From contig JAMKCF010000008.1 in assembly GCA_023634235.1 (NCBI GenBank), positions 10,744,176-10,808,175 of the forward strand: a stretch of DNA of 64,000 nucleotides, written 5' to 3'. A program made the position numbers and the translations under genes. Source of the stretch: Pisaster brevispinus (Eukaryota > Echinodermata > Asteroidea > Forcipulatida > Asteriidae). A model generated the notes under the pieces. That model was not told the DNA's origin and did no database searches. It saw only the letters and a program-made list of their open reading frames with translations. Positions 53,719-64,000 of this stretch are shown in pieces (positions within the stretch are counted from its first letter, which is position 1; each line of letters starts with the position of its first letter).

Positions 53719-54697
53719 TAAGCCTGTGCGTAAACGTTTTTTTTTTTAACCGTGTAACCGTTTCCGAAACAAAAAAATTGGTTCAGACGACCGAGCACGA
53801 TGTTCACTGCCATCGAATGGATTTTCGTCGGGGATGAATCACATAATGGAAACTTGCTTGTAGGTGAAATTGTATCCAGTGAAATAAACAATCTTTGTCA
53901 TTCAAGTGTCCGTGTTTCTTTATCAATAAAGTGCATTTTTAAGCCGCCGCACTGGCATACTGCACAGGCTTGGCGCACGCAACACGTGACCTGACAGGTG
54001 ACCGACGCCAAACCTGATTACTCGACAGTGCTGATTGGATAAGAGTGGTTACAGTACATGAGCAGTGATAGGTCCAGAAGCAGCCAGTGGTGATAGGTCA
54101 AGAAGCAGCCAGCGTGCACTCTCCCACCGTTTTACCCTGTTATGTTATGTATAATATTTCTAAATCCACTTCTTTTGTGGAAGCCGCCTTTATCTAGGTA
54201 AGAAAGTTGGACGCTTCGGTGCCCTATGGTTTGGAAGTTCGAAAAGAGAATAGAGTTTCGAGTAGATATTTATTGACGACCAGCTCAAAGAAAGTTCAGT
54301 GTCGGCTAGTTTCCTTTGATGGTGAACCTGCTATTGAACGCGCGCACTCTCAATGGGCCGAACCTGTCTAAGATTTTCTTAAGACTTATCTTGCCTCTAT
54401 TGTCTGCCACTTACCAGGGTCATTTTCGTAGACAAAACATGAAGACAAAGACTATTATTCGCGGCGCACCTCGTAGATCTGACATGTTTACGCTCACGCT
54501 TGACGAAAACAATAAATAAGAACTGACAGGAGAATAGAAGATCACGATTTGCGGTCTAAAACATTTACGGATTCACTAATTTCAACAAAGCACCATTTTT
54601 GGAACTGGTTTTACAGTTACCCGAACCGAAAAAACGTAAACGTGTAACCGAATAATCGGTCGGTTAACCGTGTAACCGTGTAACCGTCACAGGCTTA
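53719..54697. mobile_element. 979-bp hAT-like element with perfect 8-bp target duplication
   Basis: The 10-bp tips TAAGCCTGTG and CACAGGCTTA are exact inverted repeats, with AACCGTGTAACCG words just inside both. GAGGCAAT occurs at 53711-53718 and 54698-54705. An 8-bp duplication is typical of hAT elements. No transposase is inside, so it is non-autonomous. It also contains a short direct repeat GTGATAGGTC(C/A)AGAAGCAGCC (about 54065-54110). Confidence 0.85.
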
Positions 54698-55086
54698 GAG
54701 GCAATGCATGTTTGGCAACCCAGCGATACAAGGGGGACTGCTGACTAGACACAATATGCCACTACAACTAACCAGAACAACAAACCGCATTGGTCGGGTC
54801 AATGTGGACCGCGATCTCCGGTGAGGAACCAGATTGGGATCGAAAAAGTATGCTGCTGGAACAAACTCTAACCAACAAGTACTAGAGAAACACCACGCCG
54901 AGGACGCTCCTCAAAGTGGCCCCCTATGTGCAACAACTGGAAACCCGAAAAAAAAGGAACAATACAAGAATGGTCTCGGGAAGAGTATTTAAAGATGTTG
55001 TGTAAGCATTCTACACCGCTTCTCTAAACCCGACTGAGACATCAACAACCAAAGCCGCCTACAACATCTGGCGAGAAAAACACCCA

Positions 55087-55785
55087 TCAGACAGACTGAA
55101 TCTGGATACCAACAAACTCGCCAACGTTAGACGTGATTTTGTATCCAAACAACGTCCAACAGAACGGGAACTTGAAAACATCCGAGGAAAGATAAAGGTG
55201 AGCAGCATCAACCCCAGCAACGTTATGGTTTATATTGACAACCCAGATCAGATATCTACTACTGCTGTGGAAGAAGAACAAACAGGAAATGCCACTGCTG
55301 ACCCCCCAGTGGCGCAACACCAAACAGAGTCTACCAAAGAAAGAAACAACGTGAAAGTAAACGAAATGATAAACAACATCCAGCAGAAGTTGGAAAACTG
55401 ATGGAAATGTCTTCCGAACAACGACCACAAATCCCCAAAGTAAAGAAAACACACAAATCCAACAGACTTGCCAATGAAGCCATCCAAAATATCCTAGCTG
55501 AGTTGACAAGACCTTTGAACAGAAATTAACCAGCTCATACACGCAGCTGCCTCAACCATTGCAGACACAGTGGGAGAGAAACCTAGACAAGAACGGAAGC
55601 GGAAGAGAAGGAAGCCTGTTTGGAAGCAGAACATAGAGAAGGAGATTAAGAAACTATGTGGACAATTATCACTCCTGAGCGAGGTTGAAAAGAACTCCAG
55701 CATAAAAGACAGGAAAAGGAAACATCTGGAACAAAATTCAACATCAAACGTAAGGAAGATATATCAACTGCCAAAGAAATACTGA
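55087..55785 (+). pseudogene. LINE copy B N-terminal region
   Basis: Frames at about 55050-55401 and 55520-55785 give LANVRRDFVSKQRPTERELE, ATADPPVAQHQTESTKERNN, VNEMINNIQQKLEN and, after a break, TVGEKPRQERKRKRRKPVWK. The basic KRKRRKP stretch before the RT resembles the region preceding RT in R2-like LINEs. Stops and frameshifts throughout. Confidence 0.5.
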
Positions 55786-56070
55786 AACAACAGATTCAAG
55801 CAAAGGCACAGAGACTCGGATGATTCTACAAGAGGAGCAAGTTCTTTTGGCAAAACAAGGTCTTTAGAGAAGATGCAAAGAAATTATATCGTGAGCTTAG
55901 AAATAAGAAGATAGATGTCATCAAGCCACCCACTATAGAAGAAGTTGTGGGGTTTTGGAGTAAGATCCTCAAGAACAACAAAAGACACAATGTGCGAGCT
56001 ACTTGGATCCAGCAACAACAGGACCAGATATAAGGAGCCAAGAATGGTCAGATATACAGACATCAGAATT

Positions 56071-56880
56071 GTCTGTGATGTAATTTTCGGTGATAACAAC
56101 TGTGTTAATTCAAGGTGAAAAAATTCTTTGTGACACATTGAAATCAAGTTTTTCACTTGCTCGCATATACATGTTAAATGAAAATTTTTTTTCGAAGCTT
56201 AAAAAAAACAAACACCTAAAACAGCAACGCAGAAGTGAAGTTGGCAAACTTGCACTTTTGAACAATCTTATCCCCTAATTTCTGCCCTTATTGAAACTGT
56301 TTTCATAAACAACCATTTTCCTGGATATGTTATTTAAGGATCCAATGTTTAGATTTTCTTTTGCAATGAAATCTTCACTATTTAACGATCGGTCGACGAT
56401 GCACATTGGGAAAAAAATGTGCGGCGATAGCGTTGTGTTTATGAGTAAGAGGTTATAATTTTGCATGAAATATAACTAGAACGAGGTTGAGATTACACTC
56501 CATCCCACGTCTTCCCAACCCTGCAAATTTGAGTTGTGTGTTTCCCCAATCACTTACGTATTGGTGTATGGAACATGAAGGAGAGAGCCAGAGTAACAAT
56601 GTGCATGCGTGTTTTATCGTGTGTATACTGAAATGTACGATTGCATCCAAATTAAATCTAGCAAATATCAAGACTAGATGGACTTTATCTCTAGAATTTG
56701 AAGGCTTCTGAGTTTGTAGAATGTTGTATTTGTTTGTTCTTGATTTTAATTAAGCCATTATTTGTATCTAGTATTTCAATATCTGTTGAATTCTGTTTTT
56801 TTGGTGAAGTTCCGTGCAGTTGAATCGATTCCGTGTTCTACACCAATTTCCGTGTTCACCGCGATGTGGAAAATTCTGAA
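56071..56880. mobile_element. ~0.8 kb insertion in LINE copy B
   Basis: The LINE reading EWSDIQTSEL stops near 56070 and resumes near 56883 with DINTIETTAAINKTKNW. The inserted piece has a pair of CAGAATT/AATTCTG words near its ends and its centre (about 56470-56720) matches 50995-51240: GAGTTGTGTGTTT, GAGAGAGCCAGA, TGCATGCGTGTTTTA and AAGACTAG. It is a shorter relative of the insertion in copy A. Boundaries are approximate. Confidence 0.6.
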
Positions 56881-56882
56881 GT

Positions 56883-58270
56883 TTGGATATAAACACCATT
56901 GAGACCACTGCAGCTATCAACAAAACCAAAAACTGGAAGGCACCGGGATTAGACAGAATTGCTAATTTCTGGATCAATAACTTGCCTAGGATCCACAAAG
57001 ATCTTGCATGGGCCTACAATGACATAGTCAAACACCCAGAGAAATGCCCCGAATGGCTGACACGAGGAACTACATACCTGCTCCCAAAATCAGAAGAGAC
57101 TCAGAACCCAAGAACTATAGACCAATCACCTGCCTACCCACAATATACAAAATCCTCACCTCCATCATAACTGAGAGGACCTATACAATGTAGGTTCCAA
57201 CAGCATGGGTTGACTACAAGAAGGCATTTGATAGTGTGAGATCTACAAAATATGCCCTACTACTGTAAAATTCATAAAAGAGAGCATGATGTCCTGGAAA
57301 ACCACCTTGAATCTCCACCATACTAAGGATCAGTAACATTAAGACCGATCAACATCAGATGCAGGATTTTTCAAGGAGATTCACTATTACCACTACTCTT
57401 CTGTCTAGCACTAGTACCTTTGAATAAATGAAGGTGATGGCATACAACACCCAGCCATGAAGGAGAAGGTCCAGAAATAGTACTTTAAAAGAGTGCGTAT
57501 GATATTAAAGAGTGAACTCAATGAGGCCAACCGATTTGAAGCTATCAACACCATTGCGATACCTGTAGTCGTGTACAGTTTTAAAATCATCAACTGGAAA
57601 CTGTCTGACATTAAGAGAATAGATGCAAAGGCAAGGAAAATATTGACCATGGAGAAGATGCACCATCCAAAAGCAGATGTTGACAGGATGTACCTACCGA
57701 GATCATCTGGAGGACGAGGCCTGACCCAGCTTGAACTGACCTCCAAAACTTCCACAATCGGGGCTAGATGCTTATCTGACGTCAAATAATGACCCACTCC
57801 TCCAAATTGTGAAACAACATGATAAAAAGAAAAAGCTCTACTCCATCAAAACAGAAGCAGTAAAATTCAACAGAGAGTTTGACTGTTCAGAAATCCCACC
57901 TTCAGATATTGAAGCAAAAACTCTGTATGCAAAACGAGTAAAACAGAAAGCATAAACCAAGTGTCAAGAACAACTTCAGAAAACCTGGGAAGACAAGGTA
58001 TTGCATGGGAAGTATCCAAAAAGGACGAAAGAAGCAGGTGTAGACCAACAGAAGACATACCAGTGGCTCAGAAACACTGGGCTGAAAGCAGAGACAGAGG
58101 GCCTTTTCATTGCTGCCCAAGACCAGAGTCTCGCGACCACATCATTTCACCATTGCATCATCAAGGATGGAATGAACCCACAATGTAGGATCTGTGGAAA
58201 ATATGAAGAAACTGTAGATCACATTGTCTCCGGTTGTCCAGTGCTAGCAAAGATTGAATATATTCATTGA
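56883..58270 (+). pseudogene. RT, post-RT and zinc-finger parts of LINE copy B
   Basis: Reads TKNWKAPGLDRIANFWINNL, CPEWLTRGTTYLLPKSEETQ, then (57493-57789) AINTIAIPVVVYSFKIINWK and DRMYLPRSSGGRGLTQLEL, and (58001-58270) TYQWLRNTGLKAETEGLFIA, AQDQSLAT and CRICGKYEETVDHIVSGCPV. The finger here keeps its C-x2-C...H...C residues. The catalytic palm between about 57180 and 57480 is mostly gone. Confidence 0.65.
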
Positions 58271-58780
58271 CATAATAAGGCAGTGGCATACCTTCACTGG
58301 AAGATCTGTAGCCATTACAATATTGAGACAAAAGGGGAGTGGTGTAAACACCAGCGGACAATGGTCACAGAGAATGATGTTGTCACCATCCTCTCCTGGG
58401 ACATGTCATCCACACCAACACGGAGGTAAAAGCAAACAGACCTGACATCATCATCAACTTAAAGGACGAAAAGGACCAGAAGTGTATACTCATAGACGTG
58501 TCAATACCCTCTGAATGAAACACCTAAATGTGAAAGGTACAGAAAAGCTGTCCAAGTATAAAGACCTTGAGATCAAGATCAACAGAAAATATCAGTGGTC
58601 ATTGGAGCTCTACACTGTAGGACTAGTGAAGAAGGGACTGGATATTTTCATCAACCGTATCCCATGTAACATTAGTCCAGAAGATAGCACTCCTCGGAAC
58701 AGCCCACATATTACGTAGAATACTGTCCATTAAATAACATCTCCCCTTTAGCGCCTCAGATCCATAGTCCGGATCCGGCT

Positions 58781-59005
58781 CTATAGACCGTATTGAATAT
58801 GACGTCACCATTCAAATATCTGCCCTACAACATGGCGTCTAGCGTGTGCGTGATGGTATTATATTCTTTATCTATGATGTGCCGTAGAAATCAAACCGGG
58901 AACGCTGTGTGCTTCATTGATGTACGCGTTTATACGCGCATACGGTTTGCCCTACAAGATGACGACTTTCATAGCAACAAAGGGGTTATTCAATACGGTC
59001 TATAG
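58781..59005. mobile_element. 225-bp TIR element
   Basis: Perfect 19-bp inverted tips CTATAGACCGTATTGAATA and TATTCAATACGGTCTATAG. The interior has GACGTCACCATTC and CGCGTTTATACGCGC words but no gene. No clear target duplication. Confidence 0.8.
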
Positions 59006-59573
59006 GATGAATATTAAATTGCATAAAGGAAAACATCATAATGATAATTATAATAACAATAATAATGTGTGGTTATTTGTATGTTTATTTATTTGTGTAT
59101 TTTGTTGGTATGTGTTTTGATTAAGTTTTTATGAAAGTTATTTTCTTCTGGCCAGAATGAAATAGAGTACCGTAATCACTTTGACAAAATTTTCCTTTTT
59201 TCTGATTTAATAACAAAAAACAAAACAATATCCACATAATATTACAATAACAATGGAGTTGTTGTGACAGCACATTGACACAAGATTGTAGCATCCTACA
59301 TATCAGCCCAATATACTCACTTATACATGGGTAGAACCTGAGGTGTAAAACATCCAGCACATGTTTTTGAAGTCTATTTTTCCAAGTGAGGTCCATTGAT
59401 TGGCAATAACTGTTAAGTTTATAATCTATTTCTGAACAGAGATGTTATTAAACAATTTGCAGGATTCTAGAACATGTTTTAAAATGACAGATTGATACAT
59501 TTTTTATAAAATGTGAATTGTATACTTCATAGCATACATTTTGTGTAATATTTTTGTTTTCCCCCTTTTTTAG

Positions 59574-59677
59574 TTATGCTGCAGCCTTTTGAGTATGATC
59601 CAAATGAAAAAAACAAACATAAGTTCATGGTGCAGTCACTCATTGCTCCTCCTGGTGAAGTGGATCAGGAATCCATC
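59574..59677 (+). CDS. VAP: VAP exon 3 (end of MSP domain)
   Basis: Acceptor TTTTTTAG and donor ATC|GTAAGT. It codes (V)[19 protein letters not shown] and [15 protein letters not shown]. The residues K87 and M89 of HKFMVQS are the ones whose charge reversal in mammalian VAPB abolishes FFAT binding; both are kept at the same numbers. The exon enters in phase 1 and leaves in phase 0, which fits exon 4. It sits 79 bp before the start of the minisatellite. Confidence 0.95.
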
Positions 59678-59755
59678 GTAAGTTTTTAATTTCTAATTTT
59701 GTTTTTATTTTAATGCAAGCTGATTTTGTTTACTTTTGCTTAATACAAGTACCCA

Positions 59756-61395
59756 ATTAAAACCAAATTGATGGGCATGCACACAATCAAAACCAGGTCA
59801 AGGGGGCGTTCACACAATCAAAACCAAGTCACTGGGGCGTTCACACAATCAAAACCAAGTCAAGAAGGCGTGCAAACAATTAAAACCAAGTAAATGGGGC
59901 GTGCAAGCAATCACTTCAATGGGGCATGCAAGCAATCAAAACCAAGTCAATAAGGCATGCAAACAATCAAAACCAAGTCAATAAGGCTTGCAGGCAATCA
60001 AAACCAAGTCAATGGGGCGTGCAGGCAATCAAAGCCAAGCCAATGGGGCGTGCAGGCAATCAAAGCCAAGTCAATGGGGCATGCAGGCAATCAAAGCCAA
60101 GCCAATAGGGGGGAAGGCAATCAAAGCCAAGCCAATGGGGCGTGCAGGCAATCAAAACCAAGTCAATGGGGCGTGCAGGCAATCAAAGCCAAGTCAATGG
60201 GGCATGCAGGCAATCAAAGCCAAGCCAATGGGGCATGCAGGCAATCAAAGCCAAGCCAATGGGGCATGCAGGCAATCAAAGCCAAGCCAATGGGGCATGC
60301 AGGCAATCAAAGCCAAGCCAATGGGGTGTGCAGGCAATCAAAGCCAAGTCAATGGGGCATGCAGGCAATCAAAGCCAAGCCAATGGGGCGTGCAGGCAAT
60401 CAAAACCAAGTCAATGGGGCTTGCAGGCAATCAAAGCCAAGCCAATGGGGTGTGCAAACAATCAAAGCCAAGTCAATGGGGCATGCAGGCAATCAAAGCC
60501 AAGTCAATGGGGCATGCAGGCAATCAAAGCCAAATCAATGGGGCGTGTAGGCAATCAAAGCCAAGCCAATGGGGCATGCAGGCAATCAAAGCCAAGTCAA
60601 TGGGGCATGCAGGCAATCAAAGCCAAATCAATGGGGTGTGCAGGCAATCAAAGCCAAGCCAATGGGGTGTGCAGGAAATCAAAGCCAAGCCAATGGGGCG
60701 TGCAGGCAATCAAAGCCAAGCCAATGGGGTGTGCAGGCAATCAAAGCCAAGCCAATGGGGTGTGCAGGCAATCAAAGCCAAGCCATAGGGGTGTGCAGGC
60801 AATCAAAGCCAAGCCAATGGGGTGTGCAGGAAATCAAAGCCAAGCCAATGGGGCGTGCAGGCAATCAAAGCCAAGCCAATGGGGTGTGCAGGAAATCAAA
60901 GCCAAGCCAATGGGGTGTGCAGGAAATCAAAGCCAAGCCAATGGGGTGTGCAGGCAATCAAAGCCAAGCCAATGGGGTGTGCAGGAAATCAAAGCCAAGC
61001 CAATGGGGCGTGCAGGAAATCAAAGCCAAGCCAATGGGGCGTGCAGGCAATCAAAGCCAAGCCAATGGGGCGTGCAGGCAATCAAAGCCAAGCCAATGGG
61101 GCATGCAGGCAATCAAAGCCAAATCAATGGGGTGTGCAGGCAATCAAAGCCAAGCCAATTGGGTGTGCAGAAAATCAAAGCCAAGCCAATGGGGCGTGCA
61201 GGCAATCAAAGCCAAGCCAATGGGGTGTGCAGGCAATCAAAGCCAAGCCAATGGGGTGTGCAGGAAATCAAAGCCAAGCCAATGGGGTGTGCAGGCAATC
61301 AAAGCCAAGCCAATGGGGTGTGCAGGCAATCAAAGCCAAGCCAATGGGGTGTGCAGGAAATCAAAGCCAAGCCAATGGGGTGTGCAGGAAATTAA
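59756..61395 (+). repeat. 31-bp minisatellite, about 53 copies, in VAP intron 3
   Basis: The unit is GGCAATCAAAGCCAAGCCAA followed by TGGGGCGTGCA. The left copies are variant (AATCAAAACCAAGTCAA, GCGTTCACAC), and the copies become more uniform to the right, with GCATGCA, GCGTGCA, GTGTGCA and GGAAATC subtypes. As 31 is one more than a multiple of three, all forward frames stay open for hundreds of codons. These are not proteins. The array fills nearly all of the 1869-bp intron. Confidence 0.95.
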
Positions 61396-61546
61396 AATTG
61401 TTATGTTATCAGATAACTTGAGTCCAATGCAGTGGACTGGTCAGGCATAACACCTCTACAACAACACACTTTAACCAACCCAATACATTTGCAAAAAACA
61501 TGTTCATGTTCACAGTTGGTTTATAGATTTGTTCTTCTTTATTCAG

Positions 61547-61639
61547 TGGAAATCACAAGAAAGTGGTGCTTTAATGGACACCAAGTTGAAATGCGTTTTT
61601 GAGCTGCCTGCAAACCAAGTCACAGCTGCCACTTCAGTG
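61547..61639 (+). CDS. VAP: VAP exon 4 (after the MSP domain)
   Basis: Acceptor TTTATTCAG and donor GTG|GTAAGT. It codes WKSQESGALMDTKLKCVFEL and PANQVTAATSV (31 residues, phase 0 at both ends). Vertebrate VAPs have [20 protein letters not shown] at this point. The coiled coil and C-terminal membrane anchor are still to come and are not in the 2.3 kb left before the window ends, which is occupied by a LINE. Confidence 0.95.
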
Positions 61640-61940
61640 GTAAGTACATTATAATTATGGCAGATAGGTGTGCCCATCTTTTTAAAATTAATGTTTATTA
61701 TTGAAAATTCAAGACATGATTCAAACTCATAATCGGATTTCATGACGCAAGTTTAGTGATGTTTAATCAAAGATCTCTGCGATACAAGGAGCTCAACTTT
61801 TTTTTTAAGTGAATTAATGAGGAGACACTAGGAAGACGAGGAATGAGGCTGATACATAAATCCGCTCGGTCTAAAAAAATGATAAACTAGACATAAGAAT
61901 TTGTCTGATAACAAATTCGAGGTGTTCGGATTCAGGGAGT

Positions 61941-64000
61941 AATAATAATAATAATAATAGTAATATTTAAAATTTATATTGCGCCCCTTACATACAAAAT
62001 GATCAAAGGCGCAGAACACATGTTAAAAAGCACAGAGAGGAAGAAAAAGACAAAGAAAAAAGACTGGTCACCAGGCCAGTGCCCAAACAAAAGTATGGGG
62101 ATACGTCTGTCCCGCCAACAGAGAACTAATAGTTACTTATTACATAGGCCTATCCCTGCTGGCATCGGTAATGTTTTGACCTTTTCAGGAGACAGACGCC
62201 TCTAACCCTAATCTATGCTAAAATACAAACTAACTGGCAAGGTGACCATAGAAGAAGACACACTAAAAAGTGGTTTTAAAAAGGTGGGTTTTTATATTAC
62301 ATTTAAAAGAGATGAGTTTCTGTTCACTACGTATGTGAAACGGTAGCGCATTCCAAAGCTTAGGGGCTGCCACAGAAAAAGCCAAATGTAGTCAACATTT
62401 TACCAGAAGGATACTCCAAGAAAATACCATTATTCCCTGACCTAAGTTTATATGAAGATACTTTCCAGATGGAAACAAGATCCTGTAAGTACTTTGGAGA
62501 AAGACCATGAAGAGCTTTGAATGTCAACAAGAGGATTTTAAAATTAATCCTGTACGAAACAGGCAGCCAATGTAATTGACGAATTATAGGTGTGATGTGT
62601 TCAAATCGGTGTGTGTTGGTAACAATTCTGGCAGCTGCGTTTTGAACCCTTTGTAGTTTAGCTATCTGTGACTTTGGCAGACCATACAAAAGGCTATTAC
62701 AATAATCAAGTCGACTGGTCACAAATGCATGAATTAGTTTTAAAAGAGAGTCTTGTGTACATGGTGTAAGGAATTGACTAATGCGTTTGATGTTGTGAAG
62801 ATGAAAAAAGGCTGCAGAGCAAGCTTTATTGATGTGGGTGTTCATTGTAAGTTCAGAATCGAACCAAGACCCCAAGTTACGAACACATGTTGTAGGAAAA
62901 ACAGTAGCTTCACCTATCATTATATCGGAAATATTAATTTTCTTCAACTGCTGCTTTGATCCGATAATCAAAAATTCACTTTTAGCATCATTAATTAAAA
63001 GCCGGTCATGTAACATCCATTGCCTGATGTCCCTAATGCAATCTTCGATTATAGTCACAACAGCTTGACAAGATTTGTCGTCGTCGGGTCTAAAAGATAG
63101 ATACAGCTGAGTGTCATCGGCATAGCAATGAACATCAGGCAGATGATGCTCAACGATGTCAAACAATTTAGAGGCATAGACAATAAATAGAAATGGTCCT
63201 AAGCAGGATCCCTGAGGAACACCACAGTTGATGTTAAACTTCTCTGATAAGGTACCTTGAATGGATACACGTTGACTTCTATCTGACAAATAGGACGAAA
63301 ACCAATCGAGGGCCTTGCCAGTGACTCCACATTTAGACTGAAGACGTTTCAATAAAATTTCATGATCAACAGTATCGAACGCTGCACTCAGGTCTAAAAG
63401 GACAAGCAGAATAACATGTTGGGAATTCATCCTCATCAGTAAATCATTTTTAACCTTAATAAGAGCCGTCTCTGTACTGTGATGCTTCTGGTAAGATGAT
63501 TGGAGAACCGGAAACATGGAATGTTTTGTCATGTGACTATAAAGTTGGTCACAAACAGCCCTCTCAGTTAATTTAGAAATAAATTGTAAGTTACTGATTG
63601 GTCGGTAGTTTTCTAATTTCATATCAAGATTTGTTTTTTTTTAATAAAGGGCATATTAAAGCTTCTTTCCAGTCAGTAGGAAATGTACCAGAAACTAATG
63701 ATGAGTTTATAATGTTGGTAATTACTGGAAGCAAAACATCAAGGCACTCACCCACAAGGTTAGTAGGCATGGGATCCAGAGCGCATGATCCCTTAGAGGA
63801 ATTGACAACTAGCTGTTTTACCTGTGACTCGGTTAATGGTGCGAAACTATCAAACAGGTTATTACTGGACATTGTTTCAGGTGTAAAAGATAACGGTCTG
63901 TCAACAGAGGTTGAAACTTCCAAGTCATCAAGTTTAGCATGAATATTAGATATTTTCTTTACAAAAAAGCTACCCATATCATTAGCAAGAGTCATTTTAT
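61941..64000 (-). mobile_element. L2/CR1-like LINE, 3' part, running off the right edge
   Basis: The 3' tail is at the left (AAT/ATT repeats at 61941-61965, then TTTATATTGCGCCCC). Leftward reading gives RT and C-terminal coding from 63995 to about 62263. It is better preserved than the other LINEs, with only two single-base frame changes visible, so it is comparatively young. It lies in the VAP intron after exon 4, antisense to the gene. Confidence 0.85.
62263..63995 (-). pseudogene. LINE reverse transcriptase with two frameshifts
   Basis: 63995-63624 holds the start of RT (SKGSCALDPMPTNLVGECLD, TFPTDWKEALICPLLKK). A frame change at the T-run near 63630-63640 leads to 63622-62360: NYRPISNLQFISKLTERAV, LLDLSAAFDTVDHEILLKRL, GVPQGSCLGPFLFIVYAS, the catalytic box CYADDTQLYLS, and the C-terminal LIHAFVTSRLDYCNSLLYGL with LQRVQNAAARIV and LHWLPVSYRI. 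All catalytic aspartates are kept. Near 62385 another frameshift hides the final KLWNALPFHIRSEQKLISFK segment, which stops at 62263. The endonuclease lies outside the window. Confidence 0.85.

Larger units (their letters stand above)
54706..58737 (+). mobile_element. Decayed RLE-type LINE, copy B (different family)
   Basis: The N-terminal part at about 54850-55760 has AYNIWREKHPSDRLNLDTNK, HAAASTIADTVGEKPRQERK and KRRKPVWKQNIEKEIKKL. After an insertion the RT starts at about 56885 (TKNWKAPGLDRIANFWINNL). The palm is deleted. Post-RT (57493-57789), finger (58160-58230) and a decayed endonuclease segment (58430-58560) follow, ending VQKIALLGTAHILRRILSIK at TAA 58735-58737. It is collinear with copy A but well diverged, so it is another family of the same group. 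Confidence 0.7.
47679..59573 (+). other. VAP intron 2 (11.9 kb), transposon-rich
   Basis: Holds an L2-like tail (47703-47965), a 29-31 bp tandem array (48050-48600), two RLE-type LINEs with insertions, a 979-bp element and a 225-bp element. About 59010-59573 and 48610-48790 are AT-rich with no supported feature. All LINE ORFs are broken. Confidence 0.8.

Noticed and set aside
55087..55542. 151-residue hydrophobic - strand ORF that looks like a membrane protein
   Set aside because: It is the complement of the LINE copy B N-terminal region; the apparent hydrophobicity comes from antisense of acidic and glutamine-rich codons.
59756..61395. CRISPR-like regular repeat array
   Set aside because: The unit is a contiguous 31-bp tandem with no unique spacers, in an animal intron.
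59926..61450. Several overlapping + strand ORFs of 197-417 residues with NQSQANGACRQSKPSQWG repeats
   Set aside because: They are produced by the 31-bp minisatellite, whose unit length keeps all forward frames open. The array lies between VAP exons 3 and 4, inside an intron.

Overview
The window is eukaryotic nuclear DNA, almost certainly from a marine invertebrate animal. It has GT-AG introns, long introns packed with transposon remains, many TACATGTA-type words, decayed LINEs, a DIRS retrotransposon and many short terminal-inverted-repeat (TIR) elements. A LINE with a 2A-like peptide, together with the DIRS and L2/CR1-like families, fits a deuterostome such as an echinoderm or hemichordate. 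That taxonomic guess is inference; the species cannot be read from the sequence. There are no bacterial-style operons.

Two host genes are well supported, both on the + strand. (1) A divergent snail-family transcription factor has a SNAG repressor motif in exon 1 (20878-20977), a 5.4 kb intron, and the rest of the protein with five zinc fingers in exon 2 (26390-27216). (2) A VAP (VAMP-associated protein A/B) gene has its first four coding exons at 42498-42555, 47526-47678, 59574-59677 and 61547-61639. Reading frame and splice phases are consistent, giving 136 residues that cover the MSP domain; the coiled coil and membrane anchor must lie beyond the right edge. A possible single exon of an unidentified gene lies at 8924-9144 on the - strand.

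The rest is mostly mobile DNA. 1-475: fragment of a LINE with a restriction-like endonuclease (RLE). 1060-7267: a 6.2 kb DNA transposon with ~0.5 kb TIRs, a broken - strand gene and an array of a 13-bp motif. 10.7-11.6 kb: diverged repeats. 11758-13268: an endonuclease-bearing LINE piece with a 2A-like motif. 14.1-20.3 kb: a cluster of small TIR elements and hairpins. 23.8-24.8 kb: a 1.06 kb TIR element in the snail intron. 29.5-32.5 kb: a TIR transposon carrying a PIN/FEN-nuclease-like gene. 34.4-42.1 kb: a nested stack in which a second copy of the 1.06 kb element holds a nearly complete DIRS retrotransposon (35639-40978) and a short TIR element with an 11-bp target duplication.

Within the VAP gene, intron 1 (4970 bp) holds a rearranged LINE. 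Intron 2 (11895 bp) holds two decayed RLE-type LINEs, each broken by DNA elements that share sequence, plus a 979-bp element with a perfect 8-bp target duplication. Intron 3 (1869 bp) is almost entirely a 31-bp minisatellite of about 53 copies. After exon 4 the window ends in an L2/CR1-like LINE on the - strand. I found no undescribed defence or metabolic system. The most interesting items are the divergent snail gene, the repeated 13-mer with its ORF-splitting insertion, the nested DIRS stack and the 2A-like motif.
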